A stretch of 64,000 bases of DNA. It comes from Singulisphaera sp. GP187. Lineage in GTDB: Bacteria; Planctomycetota; Planctomycetia; Isosphaerales; Isosphaeraceae. Shown piece by piece: positions 17,416 to 26,454 of the stretch. How positions within the stretch are numbered: position 1 is the stretch's first letter; each line of letters starts with the position of its first letter. Under the pieces are notes generated by a model. That model saw nothing but the letters and a program-made list of their open reading frames with translations, was not told where the DNA came from and did no database searches. A program made the position numbers and the translations under genes. Location of the stretch: positions 4,689,501-4,753,500 of the forward strand of contig NZ_FSRB01000001.1 of the NCBI RefSeq assembly GCF_900129635.1, written 5' to 3'.

Positions 17416-19293
17416 CTAGCCGTCGGTGGGAAGCTTCAAAGCGAACGTCGTACCGTGACCGCCTTCCGCGGGCTCACACCAGATGGAGCCGCCGTGGGCC
17501 TTGACGATCTCGCGGCAGAGGTAGAGTCCGATCCCCGTGCCCCGGACGCTGTTAGAAGCACGGTCGAGGTGATGCTCGATCCGGAAGAATTTCCCGAAGA
17601 CCCGCTCGCGGAACGCCTCGGGAACTCCCGGGCCGGCATCCGTCACGGCAAGTTGCAGGATGGCTGGGCCGTCCCCCCCGGCATTTTGCGGGGACGCGAT
17701 CTGGATGATGACCGTCCCCCCCTGCGGCGAATATTTCAGGGCGTTCGAGAGGATGTTGGTAAGGACGGTCCTCAGCCGCGATGGGTCTCCGAGCACCAAC
17801 GCGGGCCGGACGTCGCGCCGGATGATCAACCGCACTTCCGCGTCGTCGAAGCGGGCTTGGATGACACGCAGCGAGGTGTCGACGATCTGATTCAGGTCAA
17901 CCGGACCGAGGTCGAGTCGGAGTTGCCCGGACTCGATCCGGGTTACGTCGAGCAGTTCGTCGATCGTGTTCCCCAGCTCTTCGCAGCCCAGCACGGCCGC
18001 ATCCAGCATGGAGCGCTGCCGAGGTGTGAAAGTCTCAGCCGACTCACCGAGGAGCATGACGTTCATCCGCAGGGTCGTCAGCGGCGTCTTCAGCTCGTGG
18101 GAGGCCACCGCGACCAGTTCGCTCCGCAACTCGTCCAGGAGGGCGAACTCGGTCACGTCGTCGAGCACGACCACGGCCCCGGTCCGTCGCGGAGCGAATT
18201 CGGGGATCGGCACCGCGGTCACCAGAAACTTACGCGGCTCGCCATCCAGTCGCGCCTGAATCACGTGGGCAAAGTCGGCCCGGGATGGGAGAACGGCCCG
18301 GCCCGCGAGCGCCGCCTCCACGGCCTCGCGATGCACCGGCGCGAGGGGCAGGTCGTGGACACGGCGAGCGTCGGCGACGCGCTTGGCCCGCAAAATCGCG
18401 TGGGCGGCGGGGTTGAGCGCGGCGAAGCTGCCGTCTGGGGCGATCACGAAGACGGCATCCGGCAGCGCCTCGAGGGTCGACTCCAACGTTGTCTTCGCCG
18501 CCAGCAACTCCCCCAGACTGGACCGCCGATACTCGGCCAGGGTCTCGGCCATCCGATTGAAACCGGCTGCCAGCCGGCCGAGTTCGTCCTCCGAGGTCGG
18601 TGCGAGGCGGTGGTCGAAGTCGCCCAGGCGGATTGCGTCCACCGAGGACGTCAGCGCACGGATCGGCCGGACGACGGACTGGGCGAGCCAGACGGCGACG
18701 ACGGTCGCCAGCAAGAGTGCCGCCAGCGATGCGGCGAAGACGACCCGCGTGGCGGCACGAGCCTCGTCGCGGGCCCGGACCCCGGAAAGTCGCATGGAGG
18801 AAAAATTCCGCTCGCGAATCGCGGCGCACGCCCGCACCGCTCGTCGCAAGAGGGGATTGACTTGCCCGTGATAGCGTTTCAGGGCGTCCGGCCGGCCGGC
18901 TTCCGCCTGCAGGATTGAACCCGAGGCGCGATAGTCGCCCATCGCCCGTTGCAGCCTCAAGAAGGCCGAGGCCCCATCGTCGCCGCGTTTGGCCAGCCGT
19001 GACCGCAGTTTTGCGTAGCCATCGTCACCGCGTCGCCGCTCTACCAGCAGGGCGCGATCGGCCCTCTTGGCGTCGCCGCTCAGTGCCAACAGCAGGGCAT
19101 CGTCCTCGCGTTCGAGGGACTCGGCCAGCGCGGCCGCCAGGTCGATCGTGGCCTGGCTGTCACGCAATGTCTGATCGACGACGCGGCCCAGTCGGGCAAA
19201 CGTCCAGACGCTCCAGAACCCGCTGCCGACGGTGATCATGGCGAGCAAGGAGCCCGCCAGAATGAAACGGGTCTGCAAGCGCCGAATCCTCAT
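17416..19293 (-). CDS. Sensor histidine kinase (4HB-HAMP-PAS-HisKA-HATPase)
   Basis: Membrane sensor of a two-component system, 625 residues. Membrane helices are at about 10-32 and 182-205, with a helical periplasmic domain between them. A HAMP domain follows (SVVRPIRALTSSVDAIRLGD), then a PAS domain (about 270-385). HisKA carries the phospho-acceptor His near residue 398 in ASHELKTPLTTLR, and the HATPase domain has the N box ILSNALKYSPQGG and G box GTGIGLYLCREIVKAHGG. It is encoded 58 bases after the NtrC-type regulator gene on the same strand, and 137 bases before the Mg2+ ATPase start, so it probably senses metal or envelope stress for the block downstream. The signal sensed is inference. 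Confidence 0.9.
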   Translation of the reverse strand: MRIRRLQTRFILAGSLLAMITVGSGFWSVWTFARLGRVVDQTLRDSQATIDLAAALAESLEREDDALLLALSGDAKRADRALLVERRRGDDGYAKLRSRLAKRGDDGASAFLRLQRAMGDYRASGSILQAEAGRPDALKRYHGQVNPLLRRAVRACAAIRERNFSSMRLSGVRARDEARAATRVVFAASLAALLLATVVAVWLAQSVVRPIRALTSSVDAIRLGDFDHRLAPTSEDELGRLAAGFNRMAETLAEYRRSSLGELLAAKTTLESTLEALPDAVFVIAPDGSFAALNPAAHAILRAKRVADARRVHDLPLAPVHREAVEAALAGRAVLPSRADFAHVIQARLDGEPRKFLVTAVPIPEFAPRRTGAVVVLDDVTEFALLDELRSELVAVASHELKTPLTTLRMNVMLLGESAETFTPRQRSMLDAAVLGCEELGNTIDELLDVTRIESGQLRLDLGPVDLNQIVDTSLRVIQARFDDAEVRLIIRRDVRPALVLGDPSRLRTVLTNILSNALKYSPQGGTVIIQIASPQNAGGDGPAILQLAVTDAGPGVPEAFRERVFGKFFRIEHHLDRASNSVRGTGIGLYLCREIVKAHGGSIWCEPAEGGHGTTFALKLPTDG

Positions 19294-19351
19294 CGATCAC
19301 CATCCGGTACAGTTCACTCGGCGTCTCCGCCGACGGCCCAAATTTTTCATA

Positions 19352-20707
19352 TCAGGACATGCCGTACCGTTTACGTTTCCGCTGGAGCGTCGTCACATCG
19401 ATGTCGAGAATGCGCGCCGCGGCCTCAAGCGAGGGGGCGCGGGCGACCACGCGAGCGATATGTTCGCGCTCGACGTCCTCCAGTGAGACTTCCGCGCCAA
19501 GGGCGATCCCGGTCCGCCCTGCATCGGGATCGTCCCCCGGCGATAGGCCCAGGTCGGCCGCCTCCAGAATGTTCGCCGGTGAGAGAATCACGGCGCGTTC
19601 GATCGCATTCCGCAATTGCCTGAGATTGCCCGGCCAGGAATGGGCCGCGATCGACTCCTCACAGCGCGACGAGTAGGACAGGTGGTGCCGCCCCTGGAGC
19701 CGCTCGAAGGTTCCGAGATAATGCTTGGCCATCGGCAGGAGATCTTCGCGGCGGTCACGAAGCGGGGGGAGTGTCAGGCTAATCACGTTCAGACGGAAGA
19801 GAAGGTCCTCCCGGAACCTCCCCGCCCGAACTTCGTCTTCGAGCGGGCGGTTCGTGGCCGAGATCAGCCGCACGTCGGCCTTGCGTTCCTTGGCATCCCC
19901 CAGACGCTCGTAGGTGCGATCGTTCAAGAATCGGAGCAAACGCGTCTGCGCATCGGCGCCGAGATCGCCGATCTCGTCGAGAAAGAGGGTCCCCCCTTCG
20001 GCCTCCTCCACTTTCCCCACAGAATCGGTCACGGCTCCCGTGAAGGCACCACGGCGATGGCCGAAGAGGATGCTGCTCATCAGATCAGTCGAAAGCAGTG
20101 GGCAGTGGACCGTGACGAATGGTCCGTCGGCGCGCCGACTGTGGGCGCGCATCCAGCGGGCGAACACGGTCTTGCCGGTGCCACTCTCGCCCCGCAGAAG
20201 CACGACCGCGTCCGAGGCAGCCGCACGCACGGCCGTCTGCAGGAACGATCCGTAGGCCGGGCTCAGGGTCTCGAATCGGCTCTCGCCCTCCGCCTCGTCG
20301 AGTCGGTCCTTGAGTTCGATCAGTTGCCGCTTCAGGAGGTTGGCGGTCACGACCCGCCGCGCCGCCGTCCGCACCTGCTCGGGCGTGAACGGCTTCGGCA
20401 GATAGTCGACCGCCCCCAATTTCATCGCCTCGACGGCCGTCTCGAACGTGGCGAAGGCGGTGATGACAATGATGCCCGCTCCGGGCTGGCGACGAAACAT
20501 CTCGGGGAGCAGCGTCAGCCCGGAAGCCGATTGGAGCCACAGGTCCAGGAAGACGACGTCGAACCGACCACGGTCGAACGCCTCCAAGGCACCGGAGGGA
20601 GTGCCGACGCCCACAACACGCGCCCCATCCACCTCCAGGCAGAGCCGGATCGATTGCCGGATTCCCGGATCATCATCAATGACGAGGGCTGACCAGGCGG
20701 AATTCAT
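19352..20707 (-). CDS. Sigma-54-dependent response regulator (NtrC family)
   Basis: 451 residues in three domains. The receiver (1-120) has acidic residues 11-13 and phospho-acceptor Asp55 in VVFLDLWLQS. The AAA+ domain (about 145-375) has Walker A GESGTGKT and the sigma-54 contact loop GAFTGA. A Fis-type helix-turn-helix closes the protein (LEAAARILDIDVTTLQRKRK). With the kinase gene just downstream this forms a cognate pair. Targets would be sigma-54 promoters, probably in this cluster, but I found no convincing -24/-12 box in the upstream gaps. The gene is first in its strand block, and an IS4 element lies about 300 bases upstream. Confidence 0.92.
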   Translation of the reverse strand: MNSAWSALVIDDDPGIRQSIRLCLEVDGARVVGVGTPSGALEAFDRGRFDVVFLDLWLQSASGLTLLPEMFRRQPGAGIIVITAFATFETAVEAMKLGAVDYLPKPFTPEQVRTAARRVVTANLLKRQLIELKDRLDEAEGESRFETLSPAYGSFLQTAVRAAASDAVVLLRGESGTGKTVFARWMRAHSRRADGPFVTVHCPLLSTDLMSSILFGHRRGAFTGAVTDSVGKVEEAEGGTLFLDEIGDLGADAQTRLLRFLNDRTYERLGDAKERKADVRLISATNRPLEDEVRAGRFREDLLFRLNVISLTLPPLRDRREDLLPMAKHYLGTFERLQGRHHLSYSSRCEESIAAHSWPGNLRQLRNAIERAVILSPANILEAADLGLSPGDDPDAGRTGIALGAEVSLEDVEREHIARVVARAPSLEAAARILDIDVTTLQRKRKRYGMS

Positions 20708-21013
20708 GACCTCTGTCGTTTCAAGGCAACAGTTGAATCAGACAAAATCACATCACGTTACGTAGAATCATCCCGAGTGGGGTTTCCAGAACTTCTCACG
20801 TCTCTGGCAAGATGCGGACCAACTCTACAGGTGCCACGCAACGTCAGTAACTCGGCGTCGTCAACAACGGATGTAACTCTCACCGGACCAGAGAATTACT
20901 GCCGCTCCGTGGCTGCGGTTCGTTCGAGAGAAGGGGGGGCAAAAAATCGCCGTTCTTCGTCATGATGGGTGCGGCTAGCAACCGGCACTCACCTGGATTG
21001 AGGAAGAACGGCG
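20708..21013. other. Spacer between regulator gene and IS4 transposase
   Basis: About 300 bases shared by the divergent regulator (minus) and transposase (plus) genes. The left end of the IS4 element must lie here; a 7-base ATTACTG at 20895-20901 has a reverse match at 22386-22392 just past the transposase, which is too short to be sure. A G7 run precedes A6 near 20940. The last 68 bases form the hairpin described separately. Confidence 0.45.
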
Positions 21014-21015
21014 AT
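20946..21015 (+). promoter_or_regulatory. Hairpin covering the transposase ribosome site and start codon
   Basis: ATCGCCGTTCTTC (20946-20958) and GAAGAACGGCGAT (21003-21015) are a perfect 13-base inverted repeat with a 44-base loop. The right arm includes the AGGAAG ribosome site and reaches the AT of the transposase ATG. Transcripts that enter from outside would carry both arms and mask the start. Comparable structures limit transposition in IS10 and IS50. Confidence 0.7.
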
Positions 21016-22381
21016 GAAGGCAGCTCGGACGCTGCAAGGCTTGCAGCAACCGCAGTCGTTGATCGGCTATGTCCGACAGTTTCTCACCCCGACGGTCTGG
21101 AAGCAAGCCCGAGGGGTTGTTCCTCAAAGGCGGTCGGCGCCGCGGTGGGATCTCCAGCCACTGGTCGTGGTCATGCTCGCCATGACCTGGGCCACCGGCG
21201 ACTCCGAGTCCGAGAGGTTTGAGAAGGCCCGGGGATACTACGTCGCCTGCCATGAGTCGCGAAGACGCCCGGGAAAGACCCTCGTCGGCTTCCAGAAAGC
21301 GATGCGACGCGTCCCCATGCGACAACTCAGGGCGTTGGCCGCGGGGGTTCGGCAACAGATCCACGCCCGACTGGGGTCGCGGCGGATTGTCGACGGCTTC
21401 GAGCCGATGGGCTGCGACGGCTCGCGGATCGAGTGCCCCCGCACCCCCGAGTTGGAACGGGGACTCGGGCAGGCCGGCAAGAACGACGCGGCCCCCAACG
21501 TCTGGCTGACGGCGTTCGTCCACTTGCCCACGGGACTGCTTTGGTCGTGGCGACTCGGCCCGGGCACCGCGGCCGAGCAAGAGCATTTGAGGCACTTGCT
21601 CGCCACCCTCTCGCCCGAGGCCCTGATCGTCTGCGACGCCGCTTATATGGGCTTCGATCTGGTCCGGGCGATCCTCGGTGTCAAGCGATCGTTCCTGTTC
21701 CGGATGTCGTCGCGGGTCGACCTCTACACCCTCGAAGTGGCGAACCTGGAGGATTGGACCGAAGGCCCTGTCTTGTACTGGCCGAACTATGTCCAGAAGA
21801 AAGGGGAAGCGCCGATCCAATGCCGCTTGATCCGGATCCCGGCCAAGGGCAAGGGTAAGGGGTCGGTCAAACGCGACGTCTGGCTCCTGACCGACGTCCT
21901 CGACCCAGCCCGGATGTCGGCGGCGACGGCCGCCAAATTCTACCGCTGGAGATGGCGTAATGAAGGACTATTTCGCACATACAAGCGTATAATCAATAAA
22001 TTGAAACTCGCTAGCCGCACGGTGGCCTTGGTGCATCGCGAGGCCGAGTTGTCACTGCTGGCCACGCAGATCCTCCTGGCGCATGCCGACCTGGCGCTTC
22101 GGCCGGCGTCGGCGTCGGCGACCGATGGCCCAGTGATCAGCCCCCGCAAAGTTCTGATCGAGATCCGCAAGGAGATCGACGCGGCCGTGAAACCCAAGGC
22201 CAAGTGTTACCACAAGCGACTCGCGGGCTGCCGCGCCGGGTGCCGGAAGCAGAAGAGCCCGAAAGCCACACGCAAGTGGCCTCGTCGCAAACCGCATAAG
22301 CCGCCGAAACCGCCTGTGCTCCACACCCTGACTCAGGAACAGAAAGCCTTGCTAAACAAGCACATGAGTGCAGTAGGATGA
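21014..22381 (+). CDS. IS4-family DDE transposase
   Basis: 455 residues, apparently intact. The DDE triad is visible: first Asp in MGCDGSRIE (about residue 137), second Asp in LIVCDAAYMG (about residue 210) and the YREK-like block YRWRWRNEGLFRTYKRI near residue 320 with the catalytic Glu. The C-terminal 60 residues are very rich in Lys, Arg and Pro, a likely DNA-binding tail. AGGAAG lies about nine bases upstream of the ATG. Its coding pattern matches its neighbours, so a long stay in the genome or a related donor is likely. Confidence 0.9.
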   Translation: MKAARTLQGLQQPQSLIGYVRQFLTPTVWKQARGVVPQRRSAPRWDLQPLVVVMLAMTWATGDSESERFEKARGYYVACHESRRRPGKTLVGFQKAMRRVPMRQLRALAAGVRQQIHARLGSRRIVDGFEPMGCDGSRIECPRTPELERGLGQAGKNDAAPNVWLTAFVHLPTGLLWSWRLGPGTAAEQEHLRHLLATLSPEALIVCDAAYMGFDLVRAILGVKRSFLFRMSSRVDLYTLEVANLEDWTEGPVLYWPNYVQKKGEAPIQCRLIRIPAKGKGKGSVKRDVWLLTDVLDPARMSAATAAKFYRWRWRNEGLFRTYKRIINKLKLASRTVALVHREAELSLLATQILLAHADLALRPASASATDGPVISPRKVLIEIRKEIDAAVKPKAKCYHKRLAGCRAGCRKQKSPKATRKWPRRKPHKPPKPPVLHTLTQEQKALLNKHMSAVG

Positions 22382-22532
22382 GGCATCAGTAATCGACGTT
22401 GGGTGCCACGCCGCCATTCTAATCCATCCCCTCAGGCAGTGATACGTACGACGAATGCGGAATGAGGGGAGTTGGCCATCGTGACCTGAGACCGTCTCCG
22501 CCGTACAGCAAGAAGAGCCCGCGGGGATTGAC

Positions 22533-22667
22533 TCAAGGGTTGTCGGCGACCTGGAACCGCCCCGGTTTCAGCTCCGCCGCGATCAGCCGGCCTCCATCAT
22601 CAATTCCCACGGAGGACCTAAGGACGCACGCGACCCTATCATCCTGATAACGCAGGCGCAACCGTAC
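22533..22667 (-). pseudogene. Possible C-terminal gene remnant downstream of IS4
   Basis: A 44-codon open stretch on the minus strand that looks protein-like: it reads RLRYQDDRVACVLRSS, then VGIDDGGRLIAAELKPGRF and a QVADNP end. There is no start codon with a ribosome site, and an in-frame stop lies just upstream at 22668-22670. It may be the tail of a gene cut by past rearrangement next to the IS4 insertion. Family not recognised. The rest of the 22382-22735 gap holds nothing that I can identify. Confidence 0.3.
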
Positions 22668-22679
22668 TCAATAGGATCA

Positions 22680-24160
22680 CCACCAGGCCGCCGTTGCTTC
22701 ACCGAGGAAGAAGCAACGGCGAAGCTTACCCGGAATCACGGCTTCCCCTTGAGCTCCGACGCTCCTTTACGCGAAGACGCCTCGTCTTTACGCTCACCCG
22801 TATGCTTCGGTTTTTCACCCAGAGTGACCGCCGCCAGGTCCTCGGCCAGCGCCCCGACGGGCGTCCCTTCGACGTTGCTCAGGACGACAACGCAGACCCC
22901 GTCATCGGGGAACCGCAAGAGGTGTGTCACGAACCCGTTGATCCCGCCGCCGTGGGAGACGGTCCGCCGGCCGAACAACTTCGTGATCCCCCAGCCGTAA
23001 CCGTAGTTCTTCTTGTCGGGCGTGAACATCGCCTCACGCGCCGCCTTGGGCACCAGGGTCTCCGTCAAGAGCGCCTGGTCCCAGAGGAAAAGGTCATCCA
23101 CCGTCGAATAGAGGGCCCCGGCGGCGTGGGGAACCGTCATATCAATAAACGAGGAATTGACACGAAACGGCCCGGGCCCGGAGTAGCCCGATGCGCGGTG
23201 CTTCAGGACCGGGAGCGGGTTGTCGTAGCCCGTCGCCTTCATCCCGAGCGGCTCGAAGATCGACGCCTGAAGGACGCTCGCGTACGGTTTTCCCGAAACC
23301 TTTTCAATCAAGAGGCCGAGCAAGACGTAACCCGAGTTGCTGTACGCGAACCGCTCGCCCGGCTTGAATTCGAGCGGCTTGTCCTTGAAGCTGGCGACCA
23401 GGTTCTCCAGAGTCATGTGCCGCCGCATCATGGTCGGGTAGTCGGCAAAGCCGGTGAAGCTCGGGATCCCCGCGGTGTGGGTCAACAGATGATGCACCGT
23501 GATCTCGTCCCACGCGGGCGGGGCGTCGGGCAAGTATTTTTTGATTTTCTCATGGACGTCGATCTTGCCCTGTTCCTGCAAGATCATGACCGCCATTGCG
23601 GTGAACTGCTTGGTGATCGAGCCCAGCCGAAACTTGGTCTCGGGCGTGTTGGGGACGTCATGCTCGAGGTTAGCCATGCCATAGCCCCGCCGCACCAGCA
23701 CCTTGTCATCGCGTGCCACCAGAATCGATCCGCTGAAGCGATCGCGCTGGACACGTGTCTCCAGGAACTCCTCAAGCTGGGAAACCAGGTCCTCCGCCCG
23801 AGCCGTGACCGAGAGGGCGAACGAGGCAATCGCGAGAAGGACCGGCAAGACCAGGGCTGAACTTCGATGCCGAAGGCGTCTCATTGCAGCGATTCTCCGT
23901 CATTTGAAGTTCACAGCGACTTGAGAAGTTCGACACGGCAAGATCTCCAATGAGGGAATCTCAATAGCTTCCCGTGACTTCACGCATGTTCCGCACGCCA
24001 CGGTCGATTCCTGGTGGGCCGTGCCCACCCGACGAGACAAAAGCCAGACGATCCGAGGCGCACCTCCGCTCGACCGCGATCCCGCGCCGAGGGCACGGCC
24101 TCCATCGTATTGAACAGCAGTCGGCAGACCCCGGCAAGGCTGCACTTCGCGACAACGGCT
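22680..24160 (-). repeat. Direct repeat copy A (serine hydrolase gene plus flanks)
   Basis: The gene at 22736-23884 and its flanks match 28800-30170 in the same orientation. Similarity runs from the CACCGAGGAAGA sequence past the stop, through nearly the whole gene, into the upstream non-coding DNA as far as the shared CGTATTGAACAGCAG (near 24107). Copy A has extra bases in the upstream part, including the palindrome GGTGGGC-cgt-GCCCACC at 24013-24029. Confidence 0.8.
22736..23884 (-). CDS. Exported serine hydrolase, beta-lactamase class C/esterase family (copy A)
   Basis: 382 residues with a signal peptide (LVLPVLLAIASFALSVTARA). It has the class C/DD-peptidase/esterase EstB motifs: SxxK as SITK in LGSITKQFTAMAV (about residue 92), YxN as YSN in RFAYSNSGYVLLGLL, and the third motif as HGG in VSHGGGINGFVTHLL. 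Such proteins act on esters or peptides in the periplasm; true beta-lactam hydrolysis cannot be claimed. The gene is nearly identical in its core to the one at 28857-29996; the two differ mainly in the signal peptide and last 20 residues. Confidence 0.88.
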   Translation of the reverse strand: MRRLRHRSSALVLPVLLAIASFALSVTARAEDLVSQLEEFLETRVQRDRFSGSILVARDDKVLVRRGYGMANLEHDVPNTPETKFRLGSITKQFTAMAVMILQEQGKIDVHEKIKKYLPDAPPAWDEITVHHLLTHTAGIPSFTGFADYPTMMRRHMTLENLVASFKDKPLEFKPGERFAYSNSGYVLLGLLIEKVSGKPYASVLQASIFEPLGMKATGYDNPLPVLKHRASGYSGPGPFRVNSSFIDMTVPHAAGALYSTVDDLFLWDQALLTETLVPKAAREAMFTPDKKNYGYGWGITKLFGRRTVSHGGGINGFVTHLLRFPDDGVCVVVLSNVEGTPVGALAEDLAAVTLGEKPKHTGERKDEASSRKGASELKGKP

Positions 24161-24375
24161 TCGCGCGAGTCCGATACGAGCCGGCCGCGGCGGTGCCTGG
24201 TAAGATCAGTTGAACCGTGGCTTCGCGGCTCAGTTCACGGCAGCCCGGCCCGAAGGGATCGCCTGATTTTTACTGTACAGACGTTGACATCATGCCGATA
24301 ACTGGTTCCAATCCCCGAATCCGGGGCGGCCCGTCGATCGACCTGTCCTCGCTACGTCCCTTCGGAGGATCTTGA
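23885..24375. other. Divergent spacer between hydrolase copy A and RibD-C cassette
   Basis: About 490 bases between the minus-strand hydrolase and plus-strand cassette. It includes the part shared with the other hydrolase copy (to about 24160) and the perfect palindrome at 24013-24029. The promoter of the cassette should lie in the last 200 bases, but no clear boxes were found. Confidence 0.5.
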
Positions 24376-25020
24376 ATGCCTAGAGTTGTAGTTCGTAACT
24401 TTGCCTGTTCCCTGGACGGTTTCGGAGCCGGCCTTCAACAAAGCCAGTCCGAACCTTTCGGCAAAAACGCCTTCCAGATCATGAACTGGTTCCTCCCCAC
24501 CCGCACCTTCAAGTCCATGGTCGGCGGCGAGGGTGGCAGCACGGGGCTGGACGACAGCTACGCGGCCAAGGCCTTCGAGGGCGTGGGCGCCTCCATCATG
24601 GGACGCAACATGTTCAGCCCCCTTCGCGGCCCCTGGGCCAACGAGGACTGGAAGGGCTGGTGGGGTGACAACCCTCCCTTCAAGCACCCGGTCTTCGTGC
24701 TGACGCACCATCCCCGGGCCGCCCTGGAGTTCAAGAACGGCACCTCCTTCCACTTCGTCAACGGCTCGCCGGAACAGGTCCTGGAGCAAGCCCAGGCCGT
24801 GGCCGGTGACAAGGACGTCAAGGTCAACGGCGGCGTTTCCACGGTCCGGGCCTTCTGGAAAGCCCGGCTCCTCGACGAACTGCACCTGGTCATGGCGCCG
24901 GTTTTCGTGGGGGAAGGCGAGCGGCTCCTGGGCGGACTGGGGGTGGAGGAGGACTACCAGATGGCCGGCTTTGAGGCTTCCGAAGCGGCCGTGCATTACA
25001 GGATCGCCAAGAAACGCTAG
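24376..25020 (+). CDS. Dihydrofolate reductase-like (RibD C-terminal domain) protein 1
   Basis: 214 residues of the RibD-C/DHFR-like fold, an NADPH-binding alpha/beta domain. Visible blocks are the N-terminal strand VVVRNFACSLDGF, the MGRNMF turn in GASIMGRNMFSPL that sits at the nucleotide site, the strand VFVLTHHPR, the KVNGGVSTVRAF helix start (normally GG-S/G) and the C-terminal LDELHLVMAPVFVGEGERLL. GGAGG lies seven bases before the ATG. It heads a plus-strand cassette that includes two paralogues. The substrate is not known; stand-alone members are usually annotated only as reductases. Confidence 0.85.
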   Translation: MPRVVVRNFACSLDGFGAGLQQSQSEPFGKNAFQIMNWFLPTRTFKSMVGGEGGSTGLDDSYAAKAFEGVGASIMGRNMFSPLRGPWANEDWKGWWGDNPPFKHPVFVLTHHPRAALEFKNGTSFHFVNGSPEQVLEQAQAVAGDKDVKVNGGVSTVRAFWKARLLDELHLVMAPVFVGEGERLLGGLGVEEDYQMAGFEASEAAVHYRIAKKR

Positions 25021-25133
25021 GGCTTTGCCACCAGCAATTCTTCGATGAGGAAGATCGACATCGCGACGATCGAGGCCGCGCGACGGGGCGAGGGCTGAGT
25101 TCGCTGGCGGCTTTTAACGGATGGAGACCCCAA

Positions 25134-25721
25134 ATGAGAAAGATCAGGATTATCTCCCACATCTCGCTGGACGGCGTGATCTCGCCCAGTGGGCAGGGCG
25201 AAGACAGCGACTACGCGCATGGCGGATGGACGGCGCCCTATCGAACCCCGGCCGGGGCGGCGCTCGTCGCCGAGTCGTATGGCACGACCTTCGACCTGCT
25301 GCTCGGCCGCCGCACCTACGACCTCTGGTCCGGCTTCTGGCCGAAGGCACCGAGCAGCCCGATAGCGGACGGCTTGCACGCCGCGACGAAATTCGTCGCG
25401 ACCCACAGGCCGGAGAGCCTCGAATGGGGCCCGGCCCGCGACCTCGGAGCCGACGTCGTGGAAGGGATTCGCGGCATCAAGGCGAGCGACGGCCCCGACC
25501 TGATCGTTAGCGGAAGTACCACCGTAACGTCCCTGCTGTTCGAGCATGGACTGGTCGACGAGGTCATTCTCGCCGTCTACCCGGTCCTTCTGGGCCGGGG
25601 CAAACGCTTCTTCTCGGACAATCTCGACCCGCGCGGACTCGCTTTCGTCAGCACTCAGGCCACGCCCACAGGCGTCCTCCTGAACGCGTATCGGTACGCT
25701 GGGCCGCTGCTGCCGACGTGA
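25134..25721 (+). CDS. Dihydrofolate reductase-like (RibD C-terminal domain) protein 2
   Basis: 195 residues, same fold as the gene upstream but distant in sequence. It has the N-terminal strand IRIISHISLDGVISPSG, the nucleotide-binding turn LLLGRRTYDLWSGFWP, the strand LIVSGSTTVTSLL and the C-terminal VDEVILAVYPVLLGRGKRFF. GGAG lies nine bases before the ATG. A 112-base gap separates it from the first paralogue; that gap contains a 17-codon open frame (from the ATG at 25046) that I could not relate to any protein. Confidence 0.85.
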   Translation: MRKIRIISHISLDGVISPSGQGEDSDYAHGGWTAPYRTPAGAALVAESYGTTFDLLLGRRTYDLWSGFWPKAPSSPIADGLHAATKFVATHRPESLEWGPARDLGADVVEGIRGIKASDGPDLIVSGSTTVTSLLFEHGLVDEVILAVYPVLLGRGKRFFSDNLDPRGLAFVSTQATPTGVLLNAYRYAGPLLPT

Positions 25722-25801
25722 GCGGCTGAAGGCAAGCTTCTGTCACAAAATAAACGTCACACTTCTGGGTGAGTATCCTGTGGGCCATACTGAGGTAACC
25801 T

Positions 25802-26236
25802 ATGACGGTTAAACGGATGGACAACGTCCTCATCGTTGTCGACGATCTCGAAGCCGCCAAGGCGTTCTTCATCGAACTGGGTCTCAAGCTCGAGGGCGAG
25901 ACGACAGTCGAAGGGCCTTTGGTCGGGAGCCTGATCGGGCTCAAGGATGTCCGGGCCACCCTCGCGATGATGCGGACTCCCGATGGGCAGGGCATTGAGC
26001 TGGACAAGTTCCACACGCCCAACGCGATCAGGTTCGGCCCCGTGGACGCGCCGGTGAACACGCTGGGCATCCGTCGCGTCATGTTCGCCGTCGATGACAT
26101 CGACGCTGTCGTTGCACGCATGCGCGCCCACGGGGCCGAGCTCATCGGCGAGATGCAGTACGAGGACACGTACCGGCTAGCCTACATCCGCGGGCCTGAG
26201 GGCATCATTGTCGGACTGGCCGAGCAGCTCAGCTAA
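25802..26236 (+). CDS. VOC-family (glyoxalase/bleomycin-resistance fold) protein
   Basis: 144 residues with two beta-alpha-beta-beta-beta modules. The first starts MDNVLIVVDDLEAAKAFFIE, the second near residue 95 as RVMFAVDDIDAVVARMRAHG, and the end reads YIRGPEGIIVGLAEQL. Metal-binding residues typical of VOC enzymes are only partly present: Glu in GIELDKFHTP and a late Glu (GPEG), with no early His. It may be an isomerase, dioxygenase or binding protein. GAGG is seven bases upstream. It is the third gene of the cassette, 80 bases after the second RibD-C gene. Confidence 0.85.
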   Translation: MTVKRMDNVLIVVDDLEAAKAFFIELGLKLEGETTVEGPLVGSLIGLKDVRATLAMMRTPDGQGIELDKFHTPNAIRFGPVDAPVNTLGIRRVMFAVDDIDAVVARMRAHGAELIGEMQYEDTYRLAYIRGPEGIIVGLAEQLS

Positions 26237-26454
26237 AAATCATCGCTGGCCATGCGTGCGGCCATCTGGGCGGGCTGACCGTCGTTCGGGCCGCCGCCGG
26301 GAAGCACCGATTGTTCAACCCGTCGGAGGAGCTTCGGGCATTCTAGCGAGGAGGGACGGGAGGGCCATCTCGTACCAGATCGAAGAGGCTCGGGCTGGGT
26401 TGAAGTCACTTCACGGGCTTCCCCCCCCACGCGTCGCCAGGGAGAGCATCGTTC

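Larger units (their letters stand above)
20946..22381 (+). mobile_element. IS4-family insertion sequence (ends not fixed)
   Basis: A single complete transposase gene with a strong upstream hairpin and no passenger genes. It lies between the two-component genes and unrelated cargo. No terminal inverted repeat or target duplication could be assigned with confidence, so the limits given run from the hairpin to the transposase stop. Confidence 0.65.

Noticed and set aside
25046..25099. 17-codon open frame between two RibD-C genes
   Set aside because: Too short and without a convincing ribosome site or family match to call a gene.
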